This document shows positions 1 through 6,819 of a stretch of DNA of 7,127 nt, one piece after another. The position numbers and the translations under genes are program-made. A model generated the notes under the pieces. The model was not told where the DNA came from. It did no database searches and saw only the letters and a list, made by a program, of their open reading frames with translations. Source of the DNA: Clostridiales bacterium. GTDB taxonomy: Bacteria > Bacillota > Clostridia > Christensenellales > Borkfalkiaceae. The DNA lies in NCBI GenBank assembly GCA_003538975.1, contig DPQQ01000003.1:110701-117827 (forward strand), read 5' to 3'. Each line of letters begins with the position of its first letter. Within the stretch, counting starts at the first letter, position 1.

Positions 1-2901
1 GCCGCCGAAGATCCAGATGGACTTTTTGACAAGGCAGTCTTTATTTTTGATGATTTCGTTCGTGAGATCGGAAAGCGGGCAGTTGCCTTTGCAATTTTCG
101 ATAAGAGCGACGAGTTTTGCGGAAGCCGCTTTGCTTCCTTCTGCGTCGTTTCTGTTTTCGAGCCATGCGTTAGCAGCGTCTTTTACGGTCTGTTCGGTAG
201 CTTCTTCGGCAAGTTTTGTAATAACGTCGGCAAGCTTCGAACGTCTCTGAGCGTAAGCAAGGTTGATGCCGTAGCCGAATTCGGCGTTGTCTTCGAACAG
301 GGAGTTAGCCCATGCGGGACCGTGACCTTCTTTATTTACGGTGTAGGGGCAGGTGGGAGCGGAACCGCCGTAGATGGACGAGCAGCCTGTAGCGTTAGCT
401 ACGATCATTCTGTCGCCGAACATCTGGGTGATAACCTTTACGTAAGGAGTTTCGCCGCAGCCTGCGCAAGCGCCGGAGAATTCGAAGAGCGGCTGTCTGA
501 ACTGCGAACCTTTGACGGTGGTCGCTTTGCAGCCGGGAACGTTCGATACGTCAACCTTTTCGAGCTTTTCGGAATAGTCGTAATTTACGGTTTCTTCTTC
601 TACCACGGATCCTAAGGGAACCATTTCGAGAGCCTTTTCTTTAGCGGGGCAGATGTTTGCGCAAACGCCGCAGCCCATACAGTCAAGCGGAGAAACCTGA
701 ATTCTGAAATCGTAACCCTTGTTGCCGATCATAGCCTTGGTTTCGAACGAAGCGGGCTTTTCCGCGTCGGATTTGACTACCGCCGGTCTGATACATGCGT
801 GGGGGCATACGAAGGAGCACTGGTTACACTGAATACATTTTTCGGCATTCCATTTGGGAACGAGTACCGCGACGCCTCTCTTTTCGTACTGAGTCGTTCC
901 GGTGGGAACGGTTCCGTCGGGAGAGAACTTGGAGGAGGGAAGCTTATCGCCCTTCTGCGCGATAATCGGAGCTACGGTGTTAAGGAAGTATTCGGTACCC
1001 GAAACCTTAACCATTTCTGCTCCTTCGGTCGTGGTCTTCCACGATTCGGGAACGTCTATCTTGACAAGGTTTGCGGAAGCGGAGTCGATAGCGTCGTAGT
1101 TCATCTGAACGACCGCGTCGCCTTTCTTGGAGAAGGACTTGTAAGCCATCTTCTTCATGAATTCGACTGCGTCGGTATAGGGGATAATATTCGCGATTTT
1201 GAAGAACGCGGACTGGAGAATAGTGTTTGTTCTGCCTTTGAGTCCGAGCCCCGCGGCGATATCGATAGCGTCGATTACGTAGAAGTGAATATGTTTGTTC
1301 GCAATGTCGTTTTTAACCTTTGCGGGAAGAACGTGTTCGAGCTGTTCTACGGTAAGAGCGGAAGTGTTGAGAAGGAAAGAACCGCCTTCTTTAAGGTCTC
1401 CGGTCATGTCGTAACGGGTGATGTAGGACGGGTTGGAGCACTGAACGAAGTCTGCCGCGTCTATAAGATAAGCGGACTGAATCTTCGTATCGCCGAAACG
1501 AAGGTGCGATACCGTTATACCGCCCGACTTTTTGGAGTCGTAGAAGAAGTAACCCTGAACGTATTTATCGGTATGGTCGCCGATGATTTTGATCGAGTTC
1601 TTGTTCGCGCCGACCGTACCGTCGGAACCGAGTCCCCAGAACTTGCACGAAATGGTGCCTGCGGGAGCCGCGTTGTACTGTTCGGAGAAGTCGAGCGAAG
1701 TGTTGGTAAGATCGTCGTAGATACCTACGGTGAAGTGATTCTTGGGTTCTTTGGATTCAAGGTTCTTGTAAACCGCGTAAACCATGGACGGGTTGAATTC
1801 TTTGGAACCTAATCCGTATCTGCCGCCTACTACCTTGATGTCGGTCATACCCTTTTCGAGAAGGGCTGCGCATACGTCGAGATATAAGGGTTCGCCGAGA
1901 GAGCCGGGTTCTTTCGTTCTGTCGAGAACGGCAAGCTTCTTGACGGTCTTCGGAAGAGCTTCGGTAAAGTGTTCGATGGAGAACGGTCTGTAAAGTCTTA
2001 CTTTCAGAAGACCTACCCTGTGTCCTTCGGAATTCATTTTGTTGATGGTTTCTTCAACTGCGTCCGCGCCGGAACCCATAAGTACGATTACGTTTTCTGC
2101 GTCTTTCGCGCCGACGTAGTCGAAAAGGTGATAGCTTCTGCCGGTGAGTTTGGATACCTTGTCCATCATTTCCTGTACGATGGCGGGGGTAGCGTTGTAG
2201 TATTTGTTAGCCGTTTCTCTGTTCTGGAAGTAGATATCGGCGTTCTGCGCGGTACCTCTCTGAACGGGATGTTCGGGATTAAGCGCTCTCTTTCTGAATT
2301 CTTCGATGTCGTTCATATCTACGAGAGTTTTCATTTCGTCGTAGTCGATTACGTCGATCTTGGAAACTTCGTGAGAAGTTCTGAAACCGTCGAAGAAGTG
2401 AAGGAAAGGAACCTTCGCTTTAAGAGTGGAAAGGTGTGCTACGAGAGCCAGGTCCATAACTTCCTGTACGGAGTTCGACGCAAGCATCGCAAAGCCCGTC
2501 TGACGGCAAGCCATTACGTCGGAGTGGTCGCCGAAAATGTTAAGCGCGTGAGCGGCTAAAGCTCTCGCGGAAACGTGGAAAACCGTCGGGAGAAGTTCGC
2601 CCGCGATTTTGTACATGTTGGGGATCATTAAAAGAAGTCCCTGGCTTGCGGTGTAGGTGGTGGTCAGCGCGCCGGCGGTCAAAGAACCGTGTACGGCGCC
2701 TGCGGCGCCGCCTTCGGATTCCATTTCCGCAAGACGAAGTTTCTGATCGAACATATTGACTCTGCCCTGCGCAGACCATTCGTCGGCAACTTCGGCCATA
2801 GGGGAAGAGGGGGTTATCGGGTAGATAGCGGCTACTTCCGAAAAGGCATAGGCAACGTGGCTGGCGGCGGTGTTTCCGTCAATCGTCATTTTTGTGCTCA
2901 T
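1..2901 (-). CDS. nifJ: Pyruvate:ferredoxin (flavodoxin) oxidoreductase, partial (C-terminus outside window)
   Basis: The enzyme oxidises pyruvate with CoA to acetyl-CoA and CO2 in the cytoplasm and passes electrons to ferredoxin or flavodoxin. The reading frame is open from ATG at 2901 to the window edge: 967 codons of roughly 1,170-1,200 usual for this single-chain family, with no frameshift seen. Visible motifs: YPITPSSPMAE near residues 27-37, with the pyruvate-contacting Thr at 30; SARALAAHALNIFGDHSD, with the active-site Arg at 113; the transketolase-like segment VGLLKVRLYRPFS; a ferredoxin-like domain with two 4Fe-4S motifs, C689-x2-C692-x2-C695-x3-C699P and C741-x2-C744-x2-C747-x3-C751P; and the proximal-cluster cysteines C812, C815 and C840. 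The last visible residues, WIFGG, directly precede where the family has its GDGW thiamine-diphosphate motif, so that motif, the fourth proximal-cluster cysteine and the C-terminal tail are not seen. The start is supported by GGAGG at 2911-2915, 9 bases upstream. The closest family is NifJ/PorA-type PFOR; a different 2-oxoacid as substrate is unlikely. Confidence 0.97.
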   Translation of the reverse strand, partial: MSTKMTIDGNTAASHVAYAFSEVAAIYPITPSSPMAEVADEWSAQGRVNMFDQKLRLAEMESEGGAAGAVHGSLTAGALTTTYTASQGLLLMIPNMYKIAGELLPTVFHVSARALAAHALNIFGDHSDVMACRQTGFAMLASNSVQEVMDLALVAHLSTLKAKVPFLHFFDGFRTSHEVSKIDVIDYDEMKTLVDMNDIEEFRKRALNPEHPVQRGTAQNADIYFQNRETANKYYNATPAIVQEMMDKVSKLTGRSYHLFDYVGAKDAENVIVLMGSGADAVEETINKMNSEGHRVGLLKVRLYRPFSIEHFTEALPKTVKKLAVLDRTKEPGSLGEPLYLDVCAALLEKGMTDIKVVGGRYGLGSKEFNPSMVYAVYKNLESKEPKNHFTVGIYDDLTNTSLDFSEQYNAAPAGTISCKFWGLGSDGTVGANKNSIKIIGDHTDKYVQGYFFYDSKKSGGITVSHLRFGDTKIQSAYLIDAADFVQCSNPSYITRYDMTGDLKEGGSFLLNTSALTVEQLEHVLPAKVKNDIANKHIHFYVIDAIDIAAGLGLKGRTNTILQSAFFKIANIIPYTDAVEFMKKMAYKSFSKKGDAVVQMNYDAIDSASANLVKIDVPESWKTTTEGAEMVKVSGTEYFLNTVAPIIAQKGDKLPSSKFSPDGTVPTGTTQYEKRGVAVLVPKWNAEKCIQCNQCSFVCPHACIRPAVVKSDAEKPASFETKAMIGNKGYDFRIQVSPLDCMGCGVCANICPAKEKALEMVPLGSVVEEETVNYDYSEKLEKVDVSNVPGCKATTVKGSQFRQPLFEFSGACAGCGETPYVKVITQMFGDRMIVANATGCSSIYGGSAPTCPYTVNKEGHGPAWANSLFEDNAEFGYGINLAYAQRRSKLADVITKLAEEATEQTVKDAANAWLENRNDAEGSKAASAKLVALIENCKGNCPLSDLTNEIIKNKDCLVKKSIWIFGG

Positions 2902-2958
2902 TTGGTATATCCTCCAAAAAAATTATCTTGATTCAAGCGTTTCGGGATAAAAAATCCT

Positions 2959-2982
2959 CTGCGGTTACGCTCAAAGCCGCAG
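2959..2982 (-). other. GC-rich hairpin at the 5' end of the nifJ leader
   Basis: A perfect 6-bp inverted repeat, CTGCGG at 2959-2964 and CCGCAG at 2977-2982, encloses a 12-base loop. The promoter places the transcription start near 2981, so the hairpin would sit at the very 5' end of the nifJ mRNA. Four bases later on the minus strand comes a run of six T (2949-2954), itself flanked by a GGAT/ATCC mini-hairpin (2945-2957). It may protect the mRNA 5' end from decay, or act as a weak attenuator. The stem and position are seen; the role is inferred. Confidence 0.45.
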
Positions 2983-2987
2983 TAATA

Positions 2988-3016
2988 ATTATATAATTAA
3001 AACGGCTATTAGTCAA
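2988..3016 (-). promoter_or_regulatory. Sigma-A type promoter of nifJ
   Basis: On the minus strand there is a -35 box TTGACT (3011-3016) and a perfect -10 box TATAAT (2988-2993), separated by 17 bases. Together they match the housekeeping consensus at 11 of 12 positions. The predicted start is near 2981, giving a leader of about 80 bases before the nifJ ATG. This suggests high constitutive expression of nifJ independent of the upstream GH43 gene. Confidence 0.8.
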
Positions 3017-3024
3017 ATAAAAAC

Positions 3025-3038
3025 TTTTAAGCTTAAAA
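3025..3038. repeat. Perfect 14-bp AT-rich palindrome upstream of the nifJ -35 box
   Basis: The sequence TTTTAAGCTTAAAA reads the same on both strands and ends 8 bases upstream of the nifJ -35 box. It could be an operator for a dimeric regulator or part of an AT-rich UP element. It does not match the Rex-type TTGTTAA-N4-TTAACAA pattern. A folded RNA would have only A-U pairs, so it is not a credible terminator for the GH43 gene. Confidence 0.4.
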
Positions 3039-3083
3039 TATTAGCTCTTACTAACTTTTTAACCGCTTTAAAATAATTTGCGA

Positions 3084-4034
3084 TTAAAAAATTTCGATTT
3101 CTATTCCGTTTTCCGTTTCGGTAACGTTAAAAAGCACGGCTGTTTCCGGAATATCTTTATCGGGATCGCCGTCTTTTAAGAAGCAGCCGTTCGGTGTGTG
3201 GAAAGTCATCGCGAAAGTATGGTCGTTTTTCATAAAAATCATCGGATGCCCGCCGTCGTGAATCCATTCTTTTTTAAGATTCTTGGCGTAAAGCGGCGTT
3301 TTGCCGTGCGACCAGTTCCCGTTAAGTTTGCCGTTATCGGACTCGGAAAGCCCGACTACGTAATACCCGTTTTCATAGTTCGACCAAATCATGCAGAGTT
3401 TGCCGTTTGAAGAAAACATAAACGGGGCTTCCGCTACTCTGTCGTTCGTCCAGCAGGGATCGTCGGCTTTAAAAAGAGTGAACGGCGCGCCAACCGTTTC
3501 GGTAAGATCGTCCGAAAGCTTAACCGCTTCTATTTTGCCGACGCCGTCTTCTTCGGTCGTAAAACATCTCGAATAAACGAGATACGGGGTATCATCTTCT
3601 ATCCACAAAGTCCCGTCGATTACGTCTTTGTTTTCGAGCGGGAAGGAAGCGATTTTTATAAACCTGCCGAAAGGAGAAACCGATTTTGCGATAAAAATAA
3701 CGTCGCGCGCATTTTTTGTTTTTGCCTTCGCCGAAGTTATAAGGTAGTAATGACCTTTATAAAAATGCACTTCGGGCGCCCAGAATCTGTCGGTAAGGTT
3801 GTCCGCGTCGCCGTCTCTGTATACGTGGAAAGATTCGCTCCAGTTTTCGAGATCGCGGCTGACGTGGCAACTTACGCCGTCCGGAGACGACTTATAAAGA
3901 ATATAAGTTCCGCCGTAATTTAAAATGAACGGATCTCTTATGTGAATTTCTTTAAGCTTAAGGGGATAATAAAGGCAGTTGACCGAACCCGGGACGGGAA
4001 CGGTTGCCGTGATTTCGGAATTCAAAAAGTTCAT
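3084..4034 (-). CDS. Glycoside hydrolase family 43 protein, cytoplasmic
   Basis: A 316-residue single-domain protein with the five-bladed beta-propeller pattern of GH43 (clan GH-F), a family of inverting beta-xylosidases, alpha-L-arabinofuranosidases and arabinanases. The three acidic catalytic positions can be assigned: Asp34 in IRDPFIL (general base), Asp140 in VIDGTLW (pKa modulator) and Glu202 in VAEAPF (general acid). His263 in DGGHP fits the conserved propeller-centre histidine. WAPEVHFYKGHYYLI at 85-99 is another family hallmark. There is no signal peptide or extra carbohydrate-binding domain, so it should act inside the cell on short imported oligosaccharides. ATG 4034 is the only Met before the catalytic Asp34 and has AGGAA at 4046-4050, 11 bases upstream. 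No sugar transporter or regulator gene accompanies it, so the substrate cannot be named. The gene lies upstream of nifJ on the same strand, 182 bases away, with no strong terminator between them. Confidence 0.85.
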   Translation of the reverse strand: MNFLNSEITATVPVPGSVNCLYYPLKLKEIHIRDPFILNYGGTYILYKSSPDGVSCHVSRDLENWSESFHVYRDGDADNLTDRFWAPEVHFYKGHYYLITSAKAKTKNARDVIFIAKSVSPFGRFIKIASFPLENKDVIDGTLWIEDDTPYLVYSRCFTTEEDGVGKIEAVKLSDDLTETVGAPFTLFKADDPCWTNDRVAEAPFMFSSNGKLCMIWSNYENGYYVVGLSESDNGKLNGNWSHGKTPLYAKNLKKEWIHDGGHPMIFMKNDHTFAMTFHTPNGCFLKDGDPDKDIPETAVLFNVTETENGIEIEIF

Positions 4035-4109
4035 ATGTTAAAGTATTCCTGTTTTTTGTAAGATTATTTTCGATAAAACAAGCGGGTTAAAGCTTATTTA
4101 AACGGCTTG

Positions 4110-4125
4110 TATAACGTACCGTATA
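4110..4125. promoter_or_regulatory. Imperfect palindrome over the predicted GH43 transcription start (possible operator)
   Basis: TATAACGT followed by ACCGTATA gives two 8-base arms that pair at 6 of 8 positions. The same stretch contains a direct repeat of GTATAA at 4109-4114 and 4121-4126. It covers about -4 to +13 relative to the predicted start, a common place for LacI- or GntR-type operators of sugar genes. Binding is inference only, and AT-rich sequence produces such repeats by chance. Confidence 0.25.
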
Positions 4126-4128
4126 ATT

Positions 4129-4156
4129 ATTATAACACGATTAAAAAAAATTGCAA
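4129..4156 (-). promoter_or_regulatory. Promoter of the GH43 gene (extended -10)
   Basis: On the minus strand there is a perfect -10 box TATAAT (4129-4134) preceded by TG one base upstream (an extended -10), and a weaker -35 box TTGCAA (4151-4156) with a 16-base spacer. The predicted start is near 4122, giving a leader of about 88 bases. Confidence 0.65.
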
Positions 4157-4247
4157 GAAGTAACGTGAAAATTACCATATTTTTACGCGGCGTTTTTTCG
4201 GCTTTGCGGTAAAACCCGCCGTACAGTCCCGAATAACGGATAAAAAT

Positions 4248-4278
4248 CGAAATCGGGTTCAAATCGTTGTCGATTTCG
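4248..4278. repeat. 7-bp inverted repeat bracketing the ecf promoter -35 box
   Basis: CGAAATC at 4248-4254 and GATTTCG at 4272-4278 are exact inverted copies separated by 17 bases. The -35 box of the ecf promoter (4267-4272) lies between them and touches the right arm. This could be an operator dyad, but no known family was recognised. Confidence 0.3.
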
Positions 4279-4295
4279 TTAATTTGTGTTAGAAT
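4267..4295 (+). promoter_or_regulatory. Promoter of the ecfA1-ecfA2-ecfT-truA operon
   Basis: There is a -35 box TTGTCG (4267-4272), a 17-base spacer and a -10 box TAGAAT (4290-4295) with an extended TG at 4287-4288. The predicted start is near 4302, only about 14 bases before the ecfA1 ATG, which leaves no room for a riboswitch in the leader. Confidence 0.65.
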
Positions 4296-4315
4296 ATATT
4301 TTCAGAGGAATTTTT

Positions 4316-5146
4316 ATGTCTTATATAAAAACCGAAAACCTTGCCTACGAATATACAAAAGGGGTAAAGGCTTTAAAAAACGTGAATATCGGAATAAATA
4401 AAGGCGAATACGTGGCGATTATCGGACACAACGGTTCCGGGAAATCGACTCTCGCAAAGCTTTTTAACGGACTTTTGCAGCCGACTTCGGGTAAAGTTTT
4501 TATAAACGGAACCGACACGTCGGATAAGCAGAAACTTTTTGACGTGCGTAAAACCGTCGGAGTGGTTTTCCAGAATCCGGACAACCAGCTCGTCGCTTCG
4601 ATTGTCGAAGACGATCTCGCTTTCGGCCCCGAAAATCTCGGCGTTCCGCGCGAAGAAATAGGTAAACGTATCGACTACGCTCTTAAAGCATGCGATATCG
4701 AAAAGTTCCGCAACTCCACTCCTTCGAAACTTTCGGGCGGACAGAAACAGAGAGTCGCTATAGCCGGCGTTCTCGCCGTTATGCCGGAAGTAATGATATT
4801 CGACGAAGCCACGGCGATGCTCGATCCGAAAGGCAGGAACGAAGTTTTATCCGTGGCGGACAAACTCAACAAAGAAAACGGAATTACCGTTATAAACATC
4901 ACTCACTATATGGACGAAGTCGTCCGCGCGGACAGAGTAATAGTATTGAACGACGGCGAAGTTTACGCCGAAGGTACGCCCGAAGAGATTTTTAAAAGAG
5001 CGGACGAACTCGAATCTTTGGGACTTTCGGTTCCGACCGCGTGCCGCATCGCTCTCGATCTGAAAAAGAAGGGCGTAGATCTCGGCGAACCGCTTACAGA
5101 CGAGGAATTGGGGGATAAGTTATGCGAATTGTTTGCAAAGATTTAA
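4316..5146 (+). CDS. ecfA1: Energy-coupling factor transporter ATPase EcfA1
   Basis: This is the first of two ABC-type ATPases that power uptake of vitamins or metal ions through an ECF transporter at the cytoplasmic face of the membrane. From ATG 4316 it is 276 residues. Motifs: Walker A GHNGSGKST (37-45), Q-loop VVFQNPDNQ (83-91, the NPDNQ form typical of EcfA1), signature LSGGQKQR (139-146), Walker B VMIFDEA (159-165), D-loop MLDP (168-171) and switch His197. All catalytic residues are present. The longer frame starting at a GTG at 4286 is rejected because it would begin inside the -10 region, upstream of the predicted transcript start, whereas ATG 4316 has AGAGGAA at 4304-4310 at good spacing. 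The 3' end overlaps ecfA2 by 25 bases, suggesting translational coupling of the two subunits. Confidence 0.95.
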   Translation: MSYIKTENLAYEYTKGVKALKNVNIGINKGEYVAIIGHNGSGKSTLAKLFNGLLQPTSGKVFINGTDTSDKQKLFDVRKTVGVVFQNPDNQLVASIVEDDLAFGPENLGVPREEIGKRIDYALKACDIEKFRNSTPSKLSGGQKQRVAIAGVLAVMPEVMIFDEATAMLDPKGRNEVLSVADKLNKENGITVINITHYMDEVVRADRVIVLNDGEVYAEGTPEEIFKRADELESLGLSVPTACRIALDLKKKGVDLGEPLTDEELGDKLCELFAKI

Positions 5147-5994
5147 AATATACTTACGAACCCAAAGCGAAAAACAAGACTTACGCTTTAAAAGGCGTGG
5201 ATCTTACTATCGAAGAAGGCGACTTTTTCGGAATTGTCGGAAAAACGGGCAGCGGCAAATCGACTTTCGTACAGCATCTCGACGCGATAGTGCGTGTGCA
5301 GAAAAATTCCGGAGAACTTACCGTCGGGGAATTCGATCTCGCCGATACGAAGAAAAAAGATTTCAGAGATTTAAGAAAAAAGGTCGGAATGGTGTTTCAG
5401 TACCCCGAGTATCAGCTTTTTGCGGAGACGGTGGAAGCGGACGTAGAATTCGGACTTAAAAATTACTTCCCGGAAATGGACGAGGTAAACCGCAAAAACG
5501 CCGTGAGATACGCGCTTGAAGCGGTAGGTCTCGACTATCTTAAAATAAAAAACAAATCGCCGTTCGACTTGTCCGGCGGGCAAAAAAGAAGAGTGGCGAT
5601 CGCGGGCGTTATCGTAACCAAACCCGAAATTTTAGTTCTGGACGAACCGGCTTCGGGACTCGATCCCGAAGGAAAAAAAGAACTATTCAGACTTTTGCAC
5701 GAACTGCATAAGGATTTTGCGAAAACCGTTATAGTGGTTTCGCACGATATGAACGTCATAACCGAAAATTGCAACCGCGCCGCCATATTCGCTGACGGTA
5801 AAATAGTAAAAAGCGGAACCCCGAAGGAAGTATTTTCGGACGAAGCGGAGATCGAAAGTTACGGGCTCAATCTTCCGACGACCGTTTATCTTACGAACCG
5901 TCTTAAAGAAGCGGGCGTGGAAATAGATTCGGATCTTACCGTAAAAGACTTTACCGAAACGCTTTACGGGACGATAAAGGAGACCGGAAGATGA
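5122..5994 (+). CDS. ecfA2: Energy-coupling factor transporter ATPase EcfA2
   Basis: The second ATPase of the ECF module, 290 residues, expected to pair with EcfA1 as a heterodimer under EcfT. Motifs: Walker A GKTGSGKST (40-48), Q-loop MVFQYPEYQLF (90-100, the YPEYQLF form that marks EcfA2), signature LSGGQKRR (150-157), Walker B ILVLDEP (170-176), D-loop GLDP (179-182) and switch His208 in VVSHDM. Lys41 stands in Walker A where many EcfA2 proteins have His, giving GHTGSGKST; the catalytic Lys46 is intact. The start lies inside the end of ecfA1 and is preceded by GGGGGA (5110-5115) at 6 bases. The stop overlaps the ecfT start as ATGA. Confidence 0.95.
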   Translation: MRIVCKDLKYTYEPKAKNKTYALKGVDLTIEEGDFFGIVGKTGSGKSTFVQHLDAIVRVQKNSGELTVGEFDLADTKKKDFRDLRKKVGMVFQYPEYQLFAETVEADVEFGLKNYFPEMDEVNRKNAVRYALEAVGLDYLKIKNKSPFDLSGGQKRRVAIAGVIVTKPEILVLDEPASGLDPEGKKELFRLLHELHKDFAKTVIVVSHDMNVITENCNRAAIFADGKIVKSGTPKEVFSDEAEIESYGLNLPTTVYLTNRLKEAGVEIDSDLTVKDFTETLYGTIKETGR

Positions 5995-6803
5995 GAGACA
6001 TGGCTTTCGGACAGTTTTATCCGGCAAATTCGTTCGTCCACAAAATGGACGCGAGAATTAAAATTTTATTATCCATAGCCTACCTTGTGGCGGTGTTTCT
6101 GATAAAGGAATTCGTGTTTTGGGGATTTTTAGCGGCGGCGGTGTTCATTGTGGTCGCGTGCATATTTTCCAAGGTCCCCGTTTTTAAGGTAATCGGCAGC
6201 GTTAAGGCGATACTGGTGTTTGTAATTCTGTCCGCGGTGTTACAGATTTTTTTCAACAAAGACGGTAATATAGTAGTTAATTGGTGGATATTCAAAATAA
6301 CCGACATAGGGCTTAAAAAGGCGGCGTTCATCGTTCTCAGAATAATGCTCGTCGTTATGGGAACGTCTCTTTTAACGCTTACGACCACGCCGGTAGCTCT
6401 CGCCGACGGGATAGAAAGTCTTCTTACGCCGCTGAAGTTTATAAAGTTCCCCGTGCATGAATTCGCTCTCATAATGAGCATCGCTTTAAGATATATTCCT
6501 ACTTTACTTGACGAAACGGACAGAATAATAAAGGCGCAGAAGGCAAGGGGCGCGGACTTTGAATCGGGCGGCTTGTTCAAAAGAGCAAAGGCTATGATTC
6601 CCGTGCTTATTCCTTTGCTTATAAGCTCTTTCCGCCGCGCGGACGAACTCGCCGACGCGATGGAAGCGAGATGCTATTCGGGCGCTAAGGGCAGAACAAA
6701 GTACAAAAAGGCTAAACTCGGTTGGAGAGATCTTCTGGGAACGCTGTTTACAGCCGGGCTTATCGTAGCGATATGCATACTTAACGGCTGGATAAAAATC
6801 TGA
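5991..6803 (+). CDS. ecfT: Energy-coupling factor transporter transmembrane protein EcfT
   Basis: The membrane scaffold that links the two ATPases to a substrate-binding S component. It has 270 residues. Hydrophobic segments lie at about 23-39, 41-60, 67-88, 110-130 and 247-267, and a long, partly amphipathic cytoplasmic region at about 135-240 carries the coupling helices. The two hallmark Ala-Arg-Gly type motifs are ARG at 185-187 (in KARGADF) and ARC at 226-228 (in EARCYSG); their arginines contact the ATPases. ATG 5991 overlaps the ecfA2 stop by 4 bases and has AAAGGAG (5976-5982) 8 bases upstream, which favours it over the in-frame ATG at 6000. No S-component gene is next to it, so this is probably a shared group II module. 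Confidence 0.94.
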   Translation: MRDMAFGQFYPANSFVHKMDARIKILLSIAYLVAVFLIKEFVFWGFLAAAVFIVVACIFSKVPVFKVIGSVKAILVFVILSAVLQIFFNKDGNIVVNWWIFKITDIGLKKAAFIVLRIMLVVMGTSLLTLTTTPVALADGIESLLTPLKFIKFPVHEFALIMSIALRYIPTLLDETDRIIKAQKARGADFESGGLFKRAKAMIPVLIPLLISSFRRADELADAMEARCYSGAKGRTKYKKAKLGWRDLLGTLFTAGLIVAICILNGWIKI

Positions 6804-6819
6804 CGGCAAAGGGGTAAAA

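Noticed and set aside
799..1812. Open frame of 337 codons on the plus strand, plus another at 1969-2559
   Set aside because: Both lie antisense to nifJ, whose frame carries clear PFOR motifs throughout. Their translations show no recognisable domain and they have no convincing ribosome binding site. They result from codon bias in the real gene.
4122..4127. TATAAT on the plus strand as a second promoter
   Set aside because: No acceptable -35 box is found 16-18 bases upstream. The match is a by-product of the symmetrical TATAAT-T-ATTATA sequence around the GH43 -10 box.
4188..4221. Inverted repeat CGGCG/CGCCG as a terminator
   Set aside because: The arms are only 5 bp with a 24-base loop and no T-run directly after the stem, and no gene ends nearby.
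4286..4315. Longer N-terminus of EcfA1 from a GTG at 4286
   Set aside because: The GTG lies at the extended -10 of the promoter, upstream of the predicted transcription start, and the family N-terminus matches the ATG at 4316 with its own AGAGGAA site.
4035..4315. Possible small gene, riboswitch or other RNA gene in the divergent intergenic region
   Set aside because: No reading frame with a good ribosome binding site, no tRNA-like cloverleaf and no known riboswitch core was recognised. The region is explained by two divergent promoters.
6080..6580. Minus-strand open frame of 166 codons opposite ecfT
   Set aside because: It is antisense to a clear EcfT gene with ARG motifs and membrane segments, and shows no domain of its own.
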